The notes under the pieces were generated by a model. The model was not told the origin of the DNA, ran no database searches, and saw only the letters and a program-made list of their open reading frames with translations. Both the position numbers and the translations under genes were made by a program. This document shows positions 48,340 to 56,710 of a stretch of DNA of 64,000 bases, piece by piece. This DNA comes from Desulfobacteraceae bacterium (lineage in GTDB: Bacteria > Desulfobacterota > Desulfobacteria > Desulfobacterales > Desulfobacteraceae). Position 1 is the first letter of the stretch. Each line of letters begins with the position of its first letter. The stretch is taken from NCBI GenBank assembly GCA_016744295.1, contig JADGEQ010000002.1, forward strand, positions 1-64,000, in the 5' to 3' direction.

Positions 48340-48452
48340 TAACCGGCACCACAGGGGTTTGGCACCAAGAAAAGACCGGGCACCCTGCCGAAACCCCCTA
48401 ATTATTGGACGCTTTGGCCCGGAATATGGTCAGGAAAATGAGTAGTGGTCAG

Positions 48453-48860
48453 CTATTTTTCTTTATTGTCAATGAGTTCAAGTAAAACGCCGTTCATTTT
48501 TTTGGGATGAACAAATGCAAATTCGCTATCCCGGAATAAACGGATGTCTCCGATAAAGGGATACTCTTTTTGTTGCAGCTCCGCCATGGCCTCCCGGGTG
48601 TTGTCAACATTAAAACTGATTAGCATGACGCCCTCACCTCTTTTTTCGATAAATTTGGCAACATCCCCATCAATGGTTGTCGATTCCATCAGCTCAAAAC
48701 CAACTTCCCCTACCCAGTATCTGGCCACTTTAATTTTTTCGGATTCATCGATGTATTCGTCATCCGGCCTGGACTTGCCGAACACAGGTTCCCAAACTTT
48801 GCGGGCTTCTACGATGCTTTTGACTGCAATACATATATGATCGACCTTATTTGGTTTCAC
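48453..48860 (-). CDS. Methylmalonyl-CoA epimerase-like VOC protein
   Basis: 135 residues from GTG 48860, chosen because AAAGGAGGA is close upstream and the family begins here (VKPNKVDHICIAVKSI). The vicinal-oxygen-chelate fold has metal ligands at DHICIAV (His), FELMES (Glu) and VLLELIDN (Glu). Methylmalonyl-CoA epimerase interconverts the (S) and (R) forms in propionate metabolism, which is common in Desulfobacterales. No mutase or carboxylase genes adjoin, so a different VOC function is possible. Confidence 0.75.
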   Translation of the reverse strand: MKPNKVDHICIAVKSIVEARKVWEPVFGKSRPDDEYIDESEKIKVARYWVGEVGFELMESTTIDGDVAKFIEKRGEGVMLISFNVDNTREAMAELQQKEYPFIGDIRLFRDSEFAFVHPKKMNGVLLELIDNKEK

Positions 48861-49049
48861 TTTTCTCCTCCTTTGTCGGCATTTAATCCCATACAATCGC
48901 TAACAGGAAAATGCAGGAATGGCAATCTTCTTTTATTTGAATGCTTTGAGCAACCGGGACCCCAAATTAAATAGTTATTTTCCCTTTGACTTTGATTGTG
49001 CACAGGGGATACTTATAAATATTCTTTAAATCCATATGGGGCATCTGAT

Positions 49050-50582
49050 ATGATGATTTTTAAGTGGGAGGACTTTTTAAAAAAGCAGCGAAATGAGATT
49101 GTTGTTGAGTGGGGAAAAAAGCTCAAACAGAATGTGTCCAAGAACTATGCACAAAGATCAGAAAAAGAGCTACGCATGACCACGGCCAAAGCCTGTGATT
49201 CTTTTTATCAGGTAATTGTCCACAATAATTATGCCCCGATCAATGAATTTATCAATGAAATTACAAAGATCCGCCTGGAAGCAGGTTTTCGCCTGGATGA
49301 TGTTCAAAAGGCATTTGAAATTTATCGACAGATTGTTATTCCCATTCTTATTAAAGAATCACCCGATCCTTTGCTGTGCGAAAATATTGAAACCATTAAT
49401 ACCCATCTTGCCTATACCATTCACAGGTTTTCCAACCATTTTCAAAAAATGCATGACCGGTATATAAAGGAGTATGCCAAACGACTTGAACGGGATGTGG
49501 TAGCAAGAACTGGGGAATTAAAAGCCTCGGAGTATAAGTATAAAACCCTGGTAGAAGATATCAGTGACGGATATTTGGCCTTGCACAGAGAGAAAATTGC
49601 TTTCGTAAATCCAGCTTTTTGTCGGATGCATGGATACCAGGCAGAGGATATAATGAATAAATCTTTTTTATTCTTTGTAGCCCGGGAAAACCATGAAAAA
49701 GTAAGTTCGCTGATTGCCAGGGAAGGAAAAAAGGGAATAGACCCCGAAGCATTTGAATATTTGAGATTGACAAAACAAGGAAAGCGCCTTCCCACAGAAA
49801 TTAATTTCAGACCATCCTGGTTCGAAAACCAGGAATATACCCTTTGTATCCTAAGGGATATTACCAAACGGGTCAAAATGGAAAAAAAAAGCAGGGAAAT
49901 AGAACGGATGACCTATATTGGTCAATTAACGGCCTCTCTTTCCCATGAGATGAGAAACCCGTTGTCCTCGGTAAAGATGAACCTGCAGATTTTGAGTAAA
50001 AATATTATTTTGAACGGAAATGATAGAAAAAGGCTGCAAATTTCAAAAAATGAGATCGATCGACTTGAAAACATATTAGAGGGACTTCTTAATTATGCAA
50101 AACCCTTGTCATTAAAACTTTCCTTGACCAATATAAATCATATTGTTTGCGCCTGCATTGAACTTTTAGAAATCAAATTCCATAGAAAAAGTATTGATTA
50201 TAAAGTCATCGTTGACAATAGCTTAAAAGAAATTCCTTCGGACAAGGGAAAACTGGAGCAAATAATTATTAATTTGCTGTTAAATTCCCTGGACTCTGTT
50301 GAGGATTTTGGAAAGATCATCATTCAAACTAGCCAGAAAATACAAAAAAATAAACCATACGCCATGATACGGGTTGAAGATGATGGCAAGGGTGTTTCCA
50401 AAGAATTGTTACCCCATATTTTTGAACCTTTCTATACCACAAAAACAAACGGAACCGGTCTGGGTCTTGCCAATGTGAAGCAGATCGTAACAGCCCATCA
50501 TGGCCATATAAAGGTCTTTAATTTAAAGGATAAAGGGACCGTTTTTGAGGTGCTTTTACCCATGGGAGAAACCAATGGCTAA
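49050..50582 (+). CDS. PAS sensor histidine kinase with RsbRD-like N-terminus
   Basis: About 510 residues from ATG 49050 (GGGG eight bases upstream). The first ~130 resemble the RsbRD_N helical bundle (LKKQRNEIVVEWGKKL...), then come a helix to ~175, a PAS domain (~180-290), HisKA with H-box SLSHEMRNPLSSVKMN and a HATPase domain (VEDDGKGVSKELL, GTGLGLANV). No membrane segments, so cytoplasmic. Its 3' end overlaps the following NtrC-type regulator by eight bases, so they form a two-component pair. Confidence 0.9.
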   Translation: MMIFKWEDFLKKQRNEIVVEWGKKLKQNVSKNYAQRSEKELRMTTAKACDSFYQVIVHNNYAPINEFINEITKIRLEAGFRLDDVQKAFEIYRQIVIPILIKESPDPLLCENIETINTHLAYTIHRFSNHFQKMHDRYIKEYAKRLERDVVARTGELKASEYKYKTLVEDISDGYLALHREKIAFVNPAFCRMHGYQAEDIMNKSFLFFVARENHEKVSSLIAREGKKGIDPEAFEYLRLTKQGKRLPTEINFRPSWFENQEYTLCILRDITKRVKMEKKSREIERMTYIGQLTASLSHEMRNPLSSVKMNLQILSKNIILNGNDRKRLQISKNEIDRLENILEGLLNYAKPLSLKLSLTNINHIVCACIELLEIKFHRKSIDYKVIVDNSLKEIPSDKGKLEQIIINLLLNSLDSVEDFGKIIIQTSQKIQKNKPYAMIRVEDDGKGVSKELLPHIFEPFYTTKTNGTGLGLANVKQIVTAHHGHIKVFNLKDKGTVFEVLLPMGETNG

Positions 50583-51921
50583 ACTTCTGGTTGTAGATGA
50601 TGAACAGAGCATTCGGGAATCCATCCGCATGTTTCTGTCTGAAAAAGGGCATATGATTCATACGGCTTCAACCCTTAAAGAGGCAATAACGGTATTTCAA
50701 GAACTGACACCGGAAGTGGTCATCCTTGATATCAGACTTCCCGACGGCAGTGGTCTTGCGGCATTAAGTCAGATGTATGCCTTTAATCCGTTATCCAAAA
50801 TTATCATGATTACGGCATTCCAGGATATGGAAACCACCATTGAGGCGATGAAAAAAGGGGCATACGATTATATTCATAAGCCTTTGGATGCGGATGAACT
50901 TGAAAAAGCAGTTGATGATGCCATTGCAAACCACAGGGAAGATACCAAAACTGCTGTCACACAGAAATGTTCAGAAGGCTATAATAAAAGTGAAATTGTG
51001 GGCAAAAGCCGCGCCATGAAAGAAATTTTTAAAATGATCGGCATGCTTTGCCAGAACAGGGCGACAGCTCTTATTACCGGTGAAACCGGCACGGGCAAAG
51101 AACTTGTGGCCAGAAGGCTCCACCTGAGCAGCCCCTGTGGTAAAAAGCCCTTTGTCACCTTTGATTGTTCGGCCATTGTGGACACACTTCTGGAAAGCGA
51201 ATTGTTCGGTCATGAAAAAGGTGCCTTCACAGGAGCCGTAAACTCAAATCCGGGGAAAATTCAGTTGGCGGGGGATGGAACACTTTTCCTTGACGAAATC
51301 GGAGAATTGCCGCTAAATCTACAGGGCAAGCTTTTAGGATTTCTTGAAAGAAAGCAGTATATGAGCGTTGGCGGGAAAAATGTTTTAAACTCCAGGTGCA
51401 GAATTATTGCCGCCACCAACAAAGACCTTGCACAGATGGTCAGGGAAAAAAGATTCAGGGATGATCTTTATTACCGGCTCAAGGTGGTGACAATAACCCT
51501 TCCGCCTCTGCGGCAGCGATTGTCTGATATCAATCATCTGGTAGTTCATTTTATCCAAAAAACTGCAACGGACCTGGGTATTCAGCAGATGACCCTCCAG
51601 GATGGCTGCATTGAAAGGCTAAAATGTCATCCCTGGACAGGAAACGTTCGTGAACTTGAAAATATTATTGTATCTGCATCCATACAGTCCAGGGGAAGCG
51701 TGATCCTTTTGGATACCATCGAAGATCTTTTATCCAATTCTCGGATTTCCCATGACCAAAGCGGTAATTCACTATCCCTTTCCCAGGTTGAAAGCCGACA
51801 TATCTTCACTACCCTTGAGTCTGTAAAATGGAATAAAACCCGGGCTGCAAAAACCCTTGAAATATCATTACCCACCCTGCGAAAAAAAATTAAAAAATAT
51901 CATCTGACACCTCGGAATTAA
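50575..51921 (+). CDS. Sigma-54-dependent response regulator, NtrC family
   Basis: 448 residues from ATG 50575, within the last codons of the kinase gene. Receiver with VVDDEQS, phospho-Asp in VVILDIRLPDG and Lys in YIHKPLD; AAA+ domain with Walker A GETGTGKE, HEKGAFTGAVNS and TLFLDEIGE; C-terminal Fis helix-turn-helix (TRAAKTLEISLPTLRKKIKK). The near-perfect sigma-54 promoter 120 nt downstream, before the YhdT/symporter/ligase operon, is its likely target. Confidence 0.93.
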   Translation: MAKLLVVDDEQSIRESIRMFLSEKGHMIHTASTLKEAITVFQELTPEVVILDIRLPDGSGLAALSQMYAFNPLSKIIMITAFQDMETTIEAMKKGAYDYIHKPLDADELEKAVDDAIANHREDTKTAVTQKCSEGYNKSEIVGKSRAMKEIFKMIGMLCQNRATALITGETGTGKELVARRLHLSSPCGKKPFVTFDCSAIVDTLLESELFGHEKGAFTGAVNSNPGKIQLAGDGTLFLDEIGELPLNLQGKLLGFLERKQYMSVGGKNVLNSRCRIIAATNKDLAQMVREKRFRDDLYYRLKVVTITLPPLRQRLSDINHLVVHFIQKTATDLGIQQMTLQDGCIERLKCHPWTGNVRELENIIVSASIQSRGSVILLDTIEDLLSNSRISHDQSGNSLSLSQVESRHIFTTLESVKWNKTRAAKTLEISLPTLRKKIKKYHLTPRN

Positions 51922-51956
51922 TGAAAGAAACCTTCTAGCCCGGAAAGGTTCTTTCA
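51922..51956. terminator. Hairpin after the NtrC-type gene
   Basis: TGAAAG-A-AACCTT (one bulged A) pairs with AAGGTT-CTTTCA over 12 bp, loop of ten, directly after the stop codon. No T-run, so a weak or Rho-assisted terminator. Confidence 0.5.
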
Positions 51957-52042
51957 CCCATACCCGTTCAGATATTTTTTGTCACTATTTGAAAACCAGC
52001 AATTCCCTAGTGCTACAGCTTTTATTCTTTCTCCTTCGAGGA

Positions 52043-52058
52043 TGGCACATGATTTGCT
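52043..52058 (+). promoter_or_regulatory. Near-consensus sigma-54 promoter
   Basis: TGGCACATGATTTGCT matches the -24/-12 consensus at every invariant position, with GG and GC ten bases apart. Expected start site ~52069, 64 nt before GTG 52133. Confidence 0.88.
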
Positions 52059-52132
52059 CTTATAATGCCTTAAGTAAGCTTTCTGGGTGTCTTGTCTTTT
52101 AATGTTTCTAACACAAAAGGAGAAAGTGAATC

Positions 52133-52408
52133 GTGTCCAATCAAAAGAAAAATGTTTGTTTTTTAATCTCGTTTATTGTTCTCACTGTGTTTTGCTGGTG
52201 TCCACTAGGATATGGGAGCTATGGTGAAGTTGGCTTGATCATGGGAATGCCCTCCTGGGCATTCATCATGCTGCTGGTAGGTGCTGTGCTCTTTGTTATT
52301 GAATGGGTGTATCTGTTTTGGACCGACCTGGCCTTGTATGATAGCGATCTTGAAGAGATCATGGCGGCCCTTGACCTCACCAATAAAGAAATTATAGAGG
52401 AGAACTAG
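52133..52408 (+). CDS. Small membrane protein, YhdT/DUF997-like
   Basis: 91 residues, two membrane segments (~9-27 and ~42-65) and an acidic C-terminal tail. GTG 52133 follows AAAGGAGAAAG. Immediately precedes, by one nucleotide, the sodium:solute symporter gene; YhdT similarly precedes the pantothenate symporter PanF in enterobacteria. Probably an accessory subunit of the symporter. Confidence 0.7.
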   Translation: MSNQKKNVCFLISFIVLTVFCWCPLGYGSYGEVGLIMGMPSWAFIMLLVGAVLFVIEWVYLFWTDLALYDSDLEEIMAALDLTNKEIIEEN

Positions 52409-52409
52409 A

Positions 52410-53903
52410 ATGGTTGCTGTTGCTATTATCACGGGTATTTGCCTGATATCAGTCTATATCAGCTATATCGCGTTTCGCAAAGGGTTCACGAAAAGTGCAG
52501 ACGATTATTTTGTAGCCGGTTCCAGCCTTGGCTATTTTGTTTTGATTTTCAGTCTTCTGTCCTCATTTTTAAGTGCCTTTTCCATGTTTGGAATGGCAAG
52601 TTTTGGATACCGCCTGGGATTTGGGAGCCTCTATGTTTTGACAGCCAACCTGGTTCCTTTGGGGTTTTTGTGGTATTTTATGCATAAAAAAACCTTTCTT
52701 TTGGGAAGATCCAGAAAATGGATGTCCATGGGTGCCCCCTTTGGTGAAAGATACGGCACCCCCATGAGAATTATCCTGGTCCTCGTGGTTCTTGTGGCAT
52801 CTATCCCCTATGTTGTCGCCCAGCTTCAGGGCATCGGCGTCATGCTGGAGGCCATGAGTCAGGGTATTATTTCTTTTCATACAGGGTTGTTCTTTGTTCC
52901 TTTTTTCATTGCATTATATTTGATGATGGGTGGAATGAAAGGGGCTGCCTGGGTGAATGCCATCCAGGGGGTCTTTTTTTCCATCATGGTGTTTATCCTC
53001 TTCTTTTTTGTCATGATGAAGAATGGCGGATTTATTCCGACCATGGAGCTGGTCATGGCAAAACACCCCATACTTTTCCAGCTTGGGTGGGCCGGGGGCA
53101 AGGTTTGGAGCTATCCCATGGTTTTCGGCTTGGCCGCGGCCATGTGTATCGGATGTGTTTGTTTTCCCCAGCCTTATATGCATGCCTATTCAAGCCGGTC
53201 CGTAAGGGGATTAAAAGCCATGTTCCTTTCCTTTGGCGGTATCTGTCTGGTGGTCATTACCCTGCCGACACTGGTCGGTATTGCAGGAAATCTCATTGTC
53301 CCGGGCTTAAAAGGTGTACAAGCCGATAAAATATACGGGCTTGTTGCCTCGGCCACCATGCCGGACTGGCTGGCGGCATTTGCAGTGGCAGGCGGGTTTA
53401 CAGCTGCCATGTCAACGGTGAACGGTCTTGTTTTTGGAAATGCCACCAACATTTCAGTGGATATTATCAAAACCTTGAGGCCTGCGACCGGATCCTCCGA
53501 ACTGATTACCATCGCCAGAGCCTGTGTTGCCGTTATCATGACCGTTTGTGTCATTATTGCCTGGAATCCCAATACACCTGTGGCAGAACTTTCCATCATT
53601 GCCTTTGGCACGGTGGCGGTGACATTTTTTGCCCTTTGGGGTGCCTACTATTGGAAACGGGCTACGGCGACGGGTGCTATTTTATCCACACTTGTGGGAG
53701 TCTCATTAAACATTGGTTTCTTTTTTGCCGGTGGTAAAGCCATGGTTCTTTTCCCCCAGAAATCTCTTTTCCAGTTGAATGGATTCCTGGCCTCTTTTAT
53801 CATTTCAGGCATTGTCTTTTTTGTTGGCTCTTATCTCACAACGCCTGGCAGAACAGAAGAAAAGAGCCTTAAACTGTTTTTTCATCCAATTTTAACCAAA
53901 TAG
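52410..53903 (+). CDS. Sodium:solute symporter (SSS family)
   Basis: 497 residues, about 13 membrane segments. The SSS signature region (GFTAAMSTVNGLVFGNATNI) with the sodium-site Ser/Thr is present near ~330, and FVAGSSLGYFV near the N-terminus. Like PanF and benzoate/acetate symporters it takes up a small carboxylate with sodium. Lies 32 nt before an acyl-CoA ligase gene, so it likely imports the acid that the ligase activates. Confidence 0.9.
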   Translation: MVAVAIITGICLISVYISYIAFRKGFTKSADDYFVAGSSLGYFVLIFSLLSSFLSAFSMFGMASFGYRLGFGSLYVLTANLVPLGFLWYFMHKKTFLLGRSRKWMSMGAPFGERYGTPMRIILVLVVLVASIPYVVAQLQGIGVMLEAMSQGIISFHTGLFFVPFFIALYLMMGGMKGAAWVNAIQGVFFSIMVFILFFFVMMKNGGFIPTMELVMAKHPILFQLGWAGGKVWSYPMVFGLAAAMCIGCVCFPQPYMHAYSSRSVRGLKAMFLSFGGICLVVITLPTLVGIAGNLIVPGLKGVQADKIYGLVASATMPDWLAAFAVAGGFTAAMSTVNGLVFGNATNISVDIIKTLRPATGSSELITIARACVAVIMTVCVIIAWNPNTPVAELSIIAFGTVAVTFFALWGAYYWKRATATGAILSTLVGVSLNIGFFFAGGKAMVLFPQKSLFQLNGFLASFIISGIVFFVGSYLTTPGRTEEKSLKLFFHPILTK

Positions 53904-53935
53904 TCGAATAGTCGATCCTAGGGGGGAAATTAAGT

Positions 53936-55498
53936 ATGAAACTTGAAATTCTTGATGCTGAATTTTTTAATGCGGCGGATTATTTTGTTGACCGGCATAT
54001 CCGTGAAGGAAGAGAAGATAAGATTGCTGTTTTATGTGAAGACCGGCAAATCACCTATGGAAACCTTGGGGGCGAAGTGAACCGGTTTGGAAATGCCCTT
54101 TTGTCATCGGGTATTAGGATGGGAGATCGTGTGGCCATGCTCATGCTGGATACGGAAATTTATCCCTTTGTTTTTTTTGGGTCCATCAAAGCCGGAGCCG
54201 TTCCCATCTGTTTGAACACATTAATGCGGCCAAAGGATTATCTCTATTTTTTAAATGACAGCCGGGCAAGGGTTCTGGTGGTTGATGAGGCATTGTATGC
54301 CAATATTACCAAGATTAAACCCCAGTTAAAATTTCTTGAGCAGATTATTGTTATAACTGCCGGACAAACAGATGCCATGGCATATGATGCCTTTGTCTGG
54401 GATCAGTCCACTTTTCTTGAGCCTGCTCTAACCTGCCCGGATGATGCCTGTTTCTGGCTGTATAGCTCAGGATCGACAGGAAAACCCAAGGGAACGGTTC
54501 ATTTGCAGCATGATATGCTGTTCAGCGTGGAAACCTATGGAAAGCAGGTGTTAAAAGTTAAAGAAGAGGATATCTGTTTTTCAGCGGCGAAATTATTTTT
54601 TGCCTACGGCCTTGGTAATGGGATTTATTTCCCCTTCAGTGTGGGTGCCACCACTGTATTGATGCCGGAACGCCCCACCCCGGAATCCGTGTACAACGCC
54701 ATTGCCCAATTTCAGCCCACTCTTTTTTTCGGGGTCCCCACCTTGTATGGTGCCATGCTGGCCCAAGAAGGAAGGGTGAATGGTGTCAGACTTTGCGTAT
54801 CTGCAGGAGAAGCCTTGCCTGCTGATATATTCCACCGTTGGAAAGACCGGTTTCATGTGGATATTCTGGATGGCATCGGATCCACGGAAATCGTCCATAT
54901 TTATATTTCCAATCGGGTGGAAAATATTCGGCCGGGAAGTACAGGCCTTATTGTTCCAGGATATGAAGCAAAAATTGTGGACAACAATTTAAAAGAATTG
55001 GCACAAGGAGATATTGGAACCTTATTGATAAAAGGAGACAGTACAGCAGCCTATTATTGGAACAAGCATGAAAAAACAAAAGAATCCATGATGGGCGAGT
55101 GGTTTAATACGGATGATAAATTCTTTGTGGATGATCAGGGATATTATTATTATGTGGGGCGGTCCAATGACATGTTAAAAGTGGGCGGTATATGGGTCTC
55201 CCCCATTGAAGTGGAAGCCTGCCTGATCGGTCATCCATCCGTGCTTGAATGCGCCGTCGTGCCAGGGCAAGACGAAGAGAATCTTGTAAAACCAAGTGCT
55301 TATATTGTTTTGAACAAAAATTATTCTCCATCCGAAAAACTTGAACGAGAAATTAAAACCTATGTAAAAAAAGAATTGGCCCACTATAAATTTCCCAGAT
55401 GGATTCATTTTGTGGAGGAGTTGCCCAAAACAGCAACCGGAAAGGTTAAACGGTTTGAATTAAAAAAAGTAGAAGAAAACAAAAAACAATCTGCTTAA
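53936..55498 (+). CDS. Benzoate-CoA ligase-family acyl-CoA synthetase
   Basis: 520 residues, AMP-forming adenylate family. Motifs: P-loop YSSGSTGKPKGTVHLQHD (~180-198), the benzoate-CoA-ligase-like AKLFFAYGLGNGIYFPFSVG, A5 DGIGSTEIVH, A7 YYVGRSNDMLKVGG and A10 catalytic Lys in PKTATGKVKRFELK. It activates a carboxylic acid, probably aromatic, to its CoA thioester with ATP. The operon with a symporter under a sigma-54 promoter suggests uptake and activation. The exact acid is not determined. Confidence 0.85.
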   Translation: MKLEILDAEFFNAADYFVDRHIREGREDKIAVLCEDRQITYGNLGGEVNRFGNALLSSGIRMGDRVAMLMLDTEIYPFVFFGSIKAGAVPICLNTLMRPKDYLYFLNDSRARVLVVDEALYANITKIKPQLKFLEQIIVITAGQTDAMAYDAFVWDQSTFLEPALTCPDDACFWLYSSGSTGKPKGTVHLQHDMLFSVETYGKQVLKVKEEDICFSAAKLFFAYGLGNGIYFPFSVGATTVLMPERPTPESVYNAIAQFQPTLFFGVPTLYGAMLAQEGRVNGVRLCVSAGEALPADIFHRWKDRFHVDILDGIGSTEIVHIYISNRVENIRPGSTGLIVPGYEAKIVDNNLKELAQGDIGTLLIKGDSTAAYYWNKHEKTKESMMGEWFNTDDKFFVDDQGYYYYVGRSNDMLKVGGIWVSPIEVEACLIGHPSVLECAVVPGQDEENLVKPSAYIVLNKNYSPSEKLEREIKTYVKKELAHYKFPRWIHFVEELPKTATGKVKRFELKKVEENKKQSA

Positions 55499-55530
55499 AC
55501 CTTCATTCATTGAAAAAATGCGGGTATTAT

Positions 55531-55578
55531 AAAACCTGTTCCCCTATCTATGAATACAAGTCGGGGAATGGGTTTTTT
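55531..55578 (+). terminator. Rho-independent terminator of the symporter/ligase operon
   Basis: AAAACCTGTTCCCC (55531-55544) pairs with 55563-55576 through 12 Watson-Crick and two G-U pairs, followed by further Ts. Confidence 0.85.
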
Positions 55579-55731
55579 CTGACAATGGGTTCTATCTCTA
55601 ACTGCGATTTCCCTGTGAATAAAGATCTTCCAGATTGACACCGGCTTTTATATCTCCCATAGTTTTTCATCAGCAGTGATCAATAATATTTCCCGGAAAC
55701 CATGGAAATAATGCGGTGAATTGGAGACAAC

Positions 55732-55830
55732 ATGATCGATTTTTTTCAACAATATAGTCCCATCACCCAGGCGCTTTTGGCCACGCTCTTTACCTGGGGA
55801 GTTACTGCGGCAGGTGCGGCCCTGGGCTGA
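55732..55830 (+). pseudogene. N-terminal remnant of a ZIP-family metal transporter
   Basis: A 32-residue frame with GGAG five bases before its ATG reads MIDFFQQYSPITQALLATLF..., then TWGVTAAGAALG and a stop. This is the typical beginning of ZIP zinc transporters, which normally continue for about 230 more residues; nothing ZIP-like follows in any frame. A deletion has removed the rest. The 152 nt between this stub and the next gene hold no convincing coding sequence. Confidence 0.6.
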
Positions 55831-55982
55831 TGGAATCTGTTAAATCATTTTAATGAATATCGAACTTTTCAATACATATGCCTGTTTTCATTGCTATTAT
55901 CAACTGGACAAAGTGTTAAAGGTATCTGATAAAAATACTTTTTATTATGTATTCATCAAAAACGGTATGAAAAAGGTAACCA

Positions 55983-56675
55983 TTGAAAAAGAAGATATCT
56001 GTCCTGTTTGGCCTGGTCTGTTTTGTTTTTATTTGCGTCTTTGCAAAACCCATAAGGGATACCATTGAGCAATTGTTTTTTCTCTTTGGTATGTATGATG
56101 TTGAATACATCAAGGGATATATCCTCTCCTTTGGAGTTTGGGCACCGATTGTTTCTTTTCTGTTAATGCTTTTTCAATCGATTATTGCACCCCTGCCTGC
56201 CTTTTTAATTACCTTTTCAAATGCAGCCCTTTTCGGATGGGTAAAAGGGGCCATTCTTTCATGGTCAAGTGCCATGGCCGGGGCGGCGCTTTGTTTTTTT
56301 GTCGCCAATTGGTTTGGCAGAAAGTTTGTTGAAAAACTCACTTCCCGGCTGGCCCTTGAGGGTATTGACGGGTTTTTTGAAAGATATGGTCAGTATACCA
56401 TCCTCATTGCAAGACTACTTCCCTTTGTCTCATTTGATATTGTCAGTTATGCCGCCGGCCTCACATCCATGAGTTTTTGGTCTTTTTTCTGGGCAACCGG
56501 CCTTGGACAGCTTCCGGCAACCCTCATTTATTCATATGCAGGGGAAATGCTTGTGGGAGGGTCCCAAAAGTTTGTCCTGGGACTGTTAATTCTTTTCTCT
56601 TTGAGCATTTTCACCCTTCTGCTCAAAAAAATAATAACCCGGCAAAAGTCTGAAAAGGTTCAGACCCAAATTTAA
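55983..56675 (+). CDS. VTT-domain (TVP38/TMEM64-type) membrane protein
   Basis: 230 residues from TTG 55983 (AAGG six bases upstream). The VTT/SNARE-associated core spans ~60-175: FSNAALFGWVKGAILSWSSA, then LPFVSFDIVSYAAGLTSMSF and LGQLPATLIYSYAG, with five or six membrane segments. Family members are integral inner-membrane proteins, some implicated in lipid scrambling or selenite uptake; most have no known substrate. It lies 35 nt before the selenorhodanese and shares its domain with the fusion protein two genes on, so the three look like one system. Confidence 0.85.
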   Translation: MKKKISVLFGLVCFVFICVFAKPIRDTIEQLFFLFGMYDVEYIKGYILSFGVWAPIVSFLLMLFQSIIAPLPAFLITFSNAALFGWVKGAILSWSSAMAGAALCFFVANWFGRKFVEKLTSRLALEGIDGFFERYGQYTILIARLLPFVSFDIVSYAAGLTSMSFWSFFWATGLGQLPATLIYSYAGEMLVGGSQKFVLGLLILFSLSIFTLLLKKIITRQKSEKVQTQI

Positions 56676-56710
56676 AATTATCCAAATTTATAATTATCCG
56701 AGGAGGAAAC

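Noticed and set aside
48340-48400. Repeated GGCACC as sigma-54 promoter
   Set aside because: No GC at the required ten-base spacing from GG.
30253-49876. Further CCAAACGGG sequences like the palindromic box (30253-30266 and 49861-49876)
   Set aside because: Both are inside coding sequence, lack the full inverted repeat and have no promoter context; chance matches.
55828-55830. TGA of the ZIP stub as a second selenocysteine codon
   Set aside because: The sequence after it is not ZIP-like and ZIP proteins have no redox Cys at this place.
55853-56068. 71-codon frame before and overlapping the VTT gene
   Set aside because: No ribosome site, odd composition and overlap in another frame with the well-supported VTT protein.
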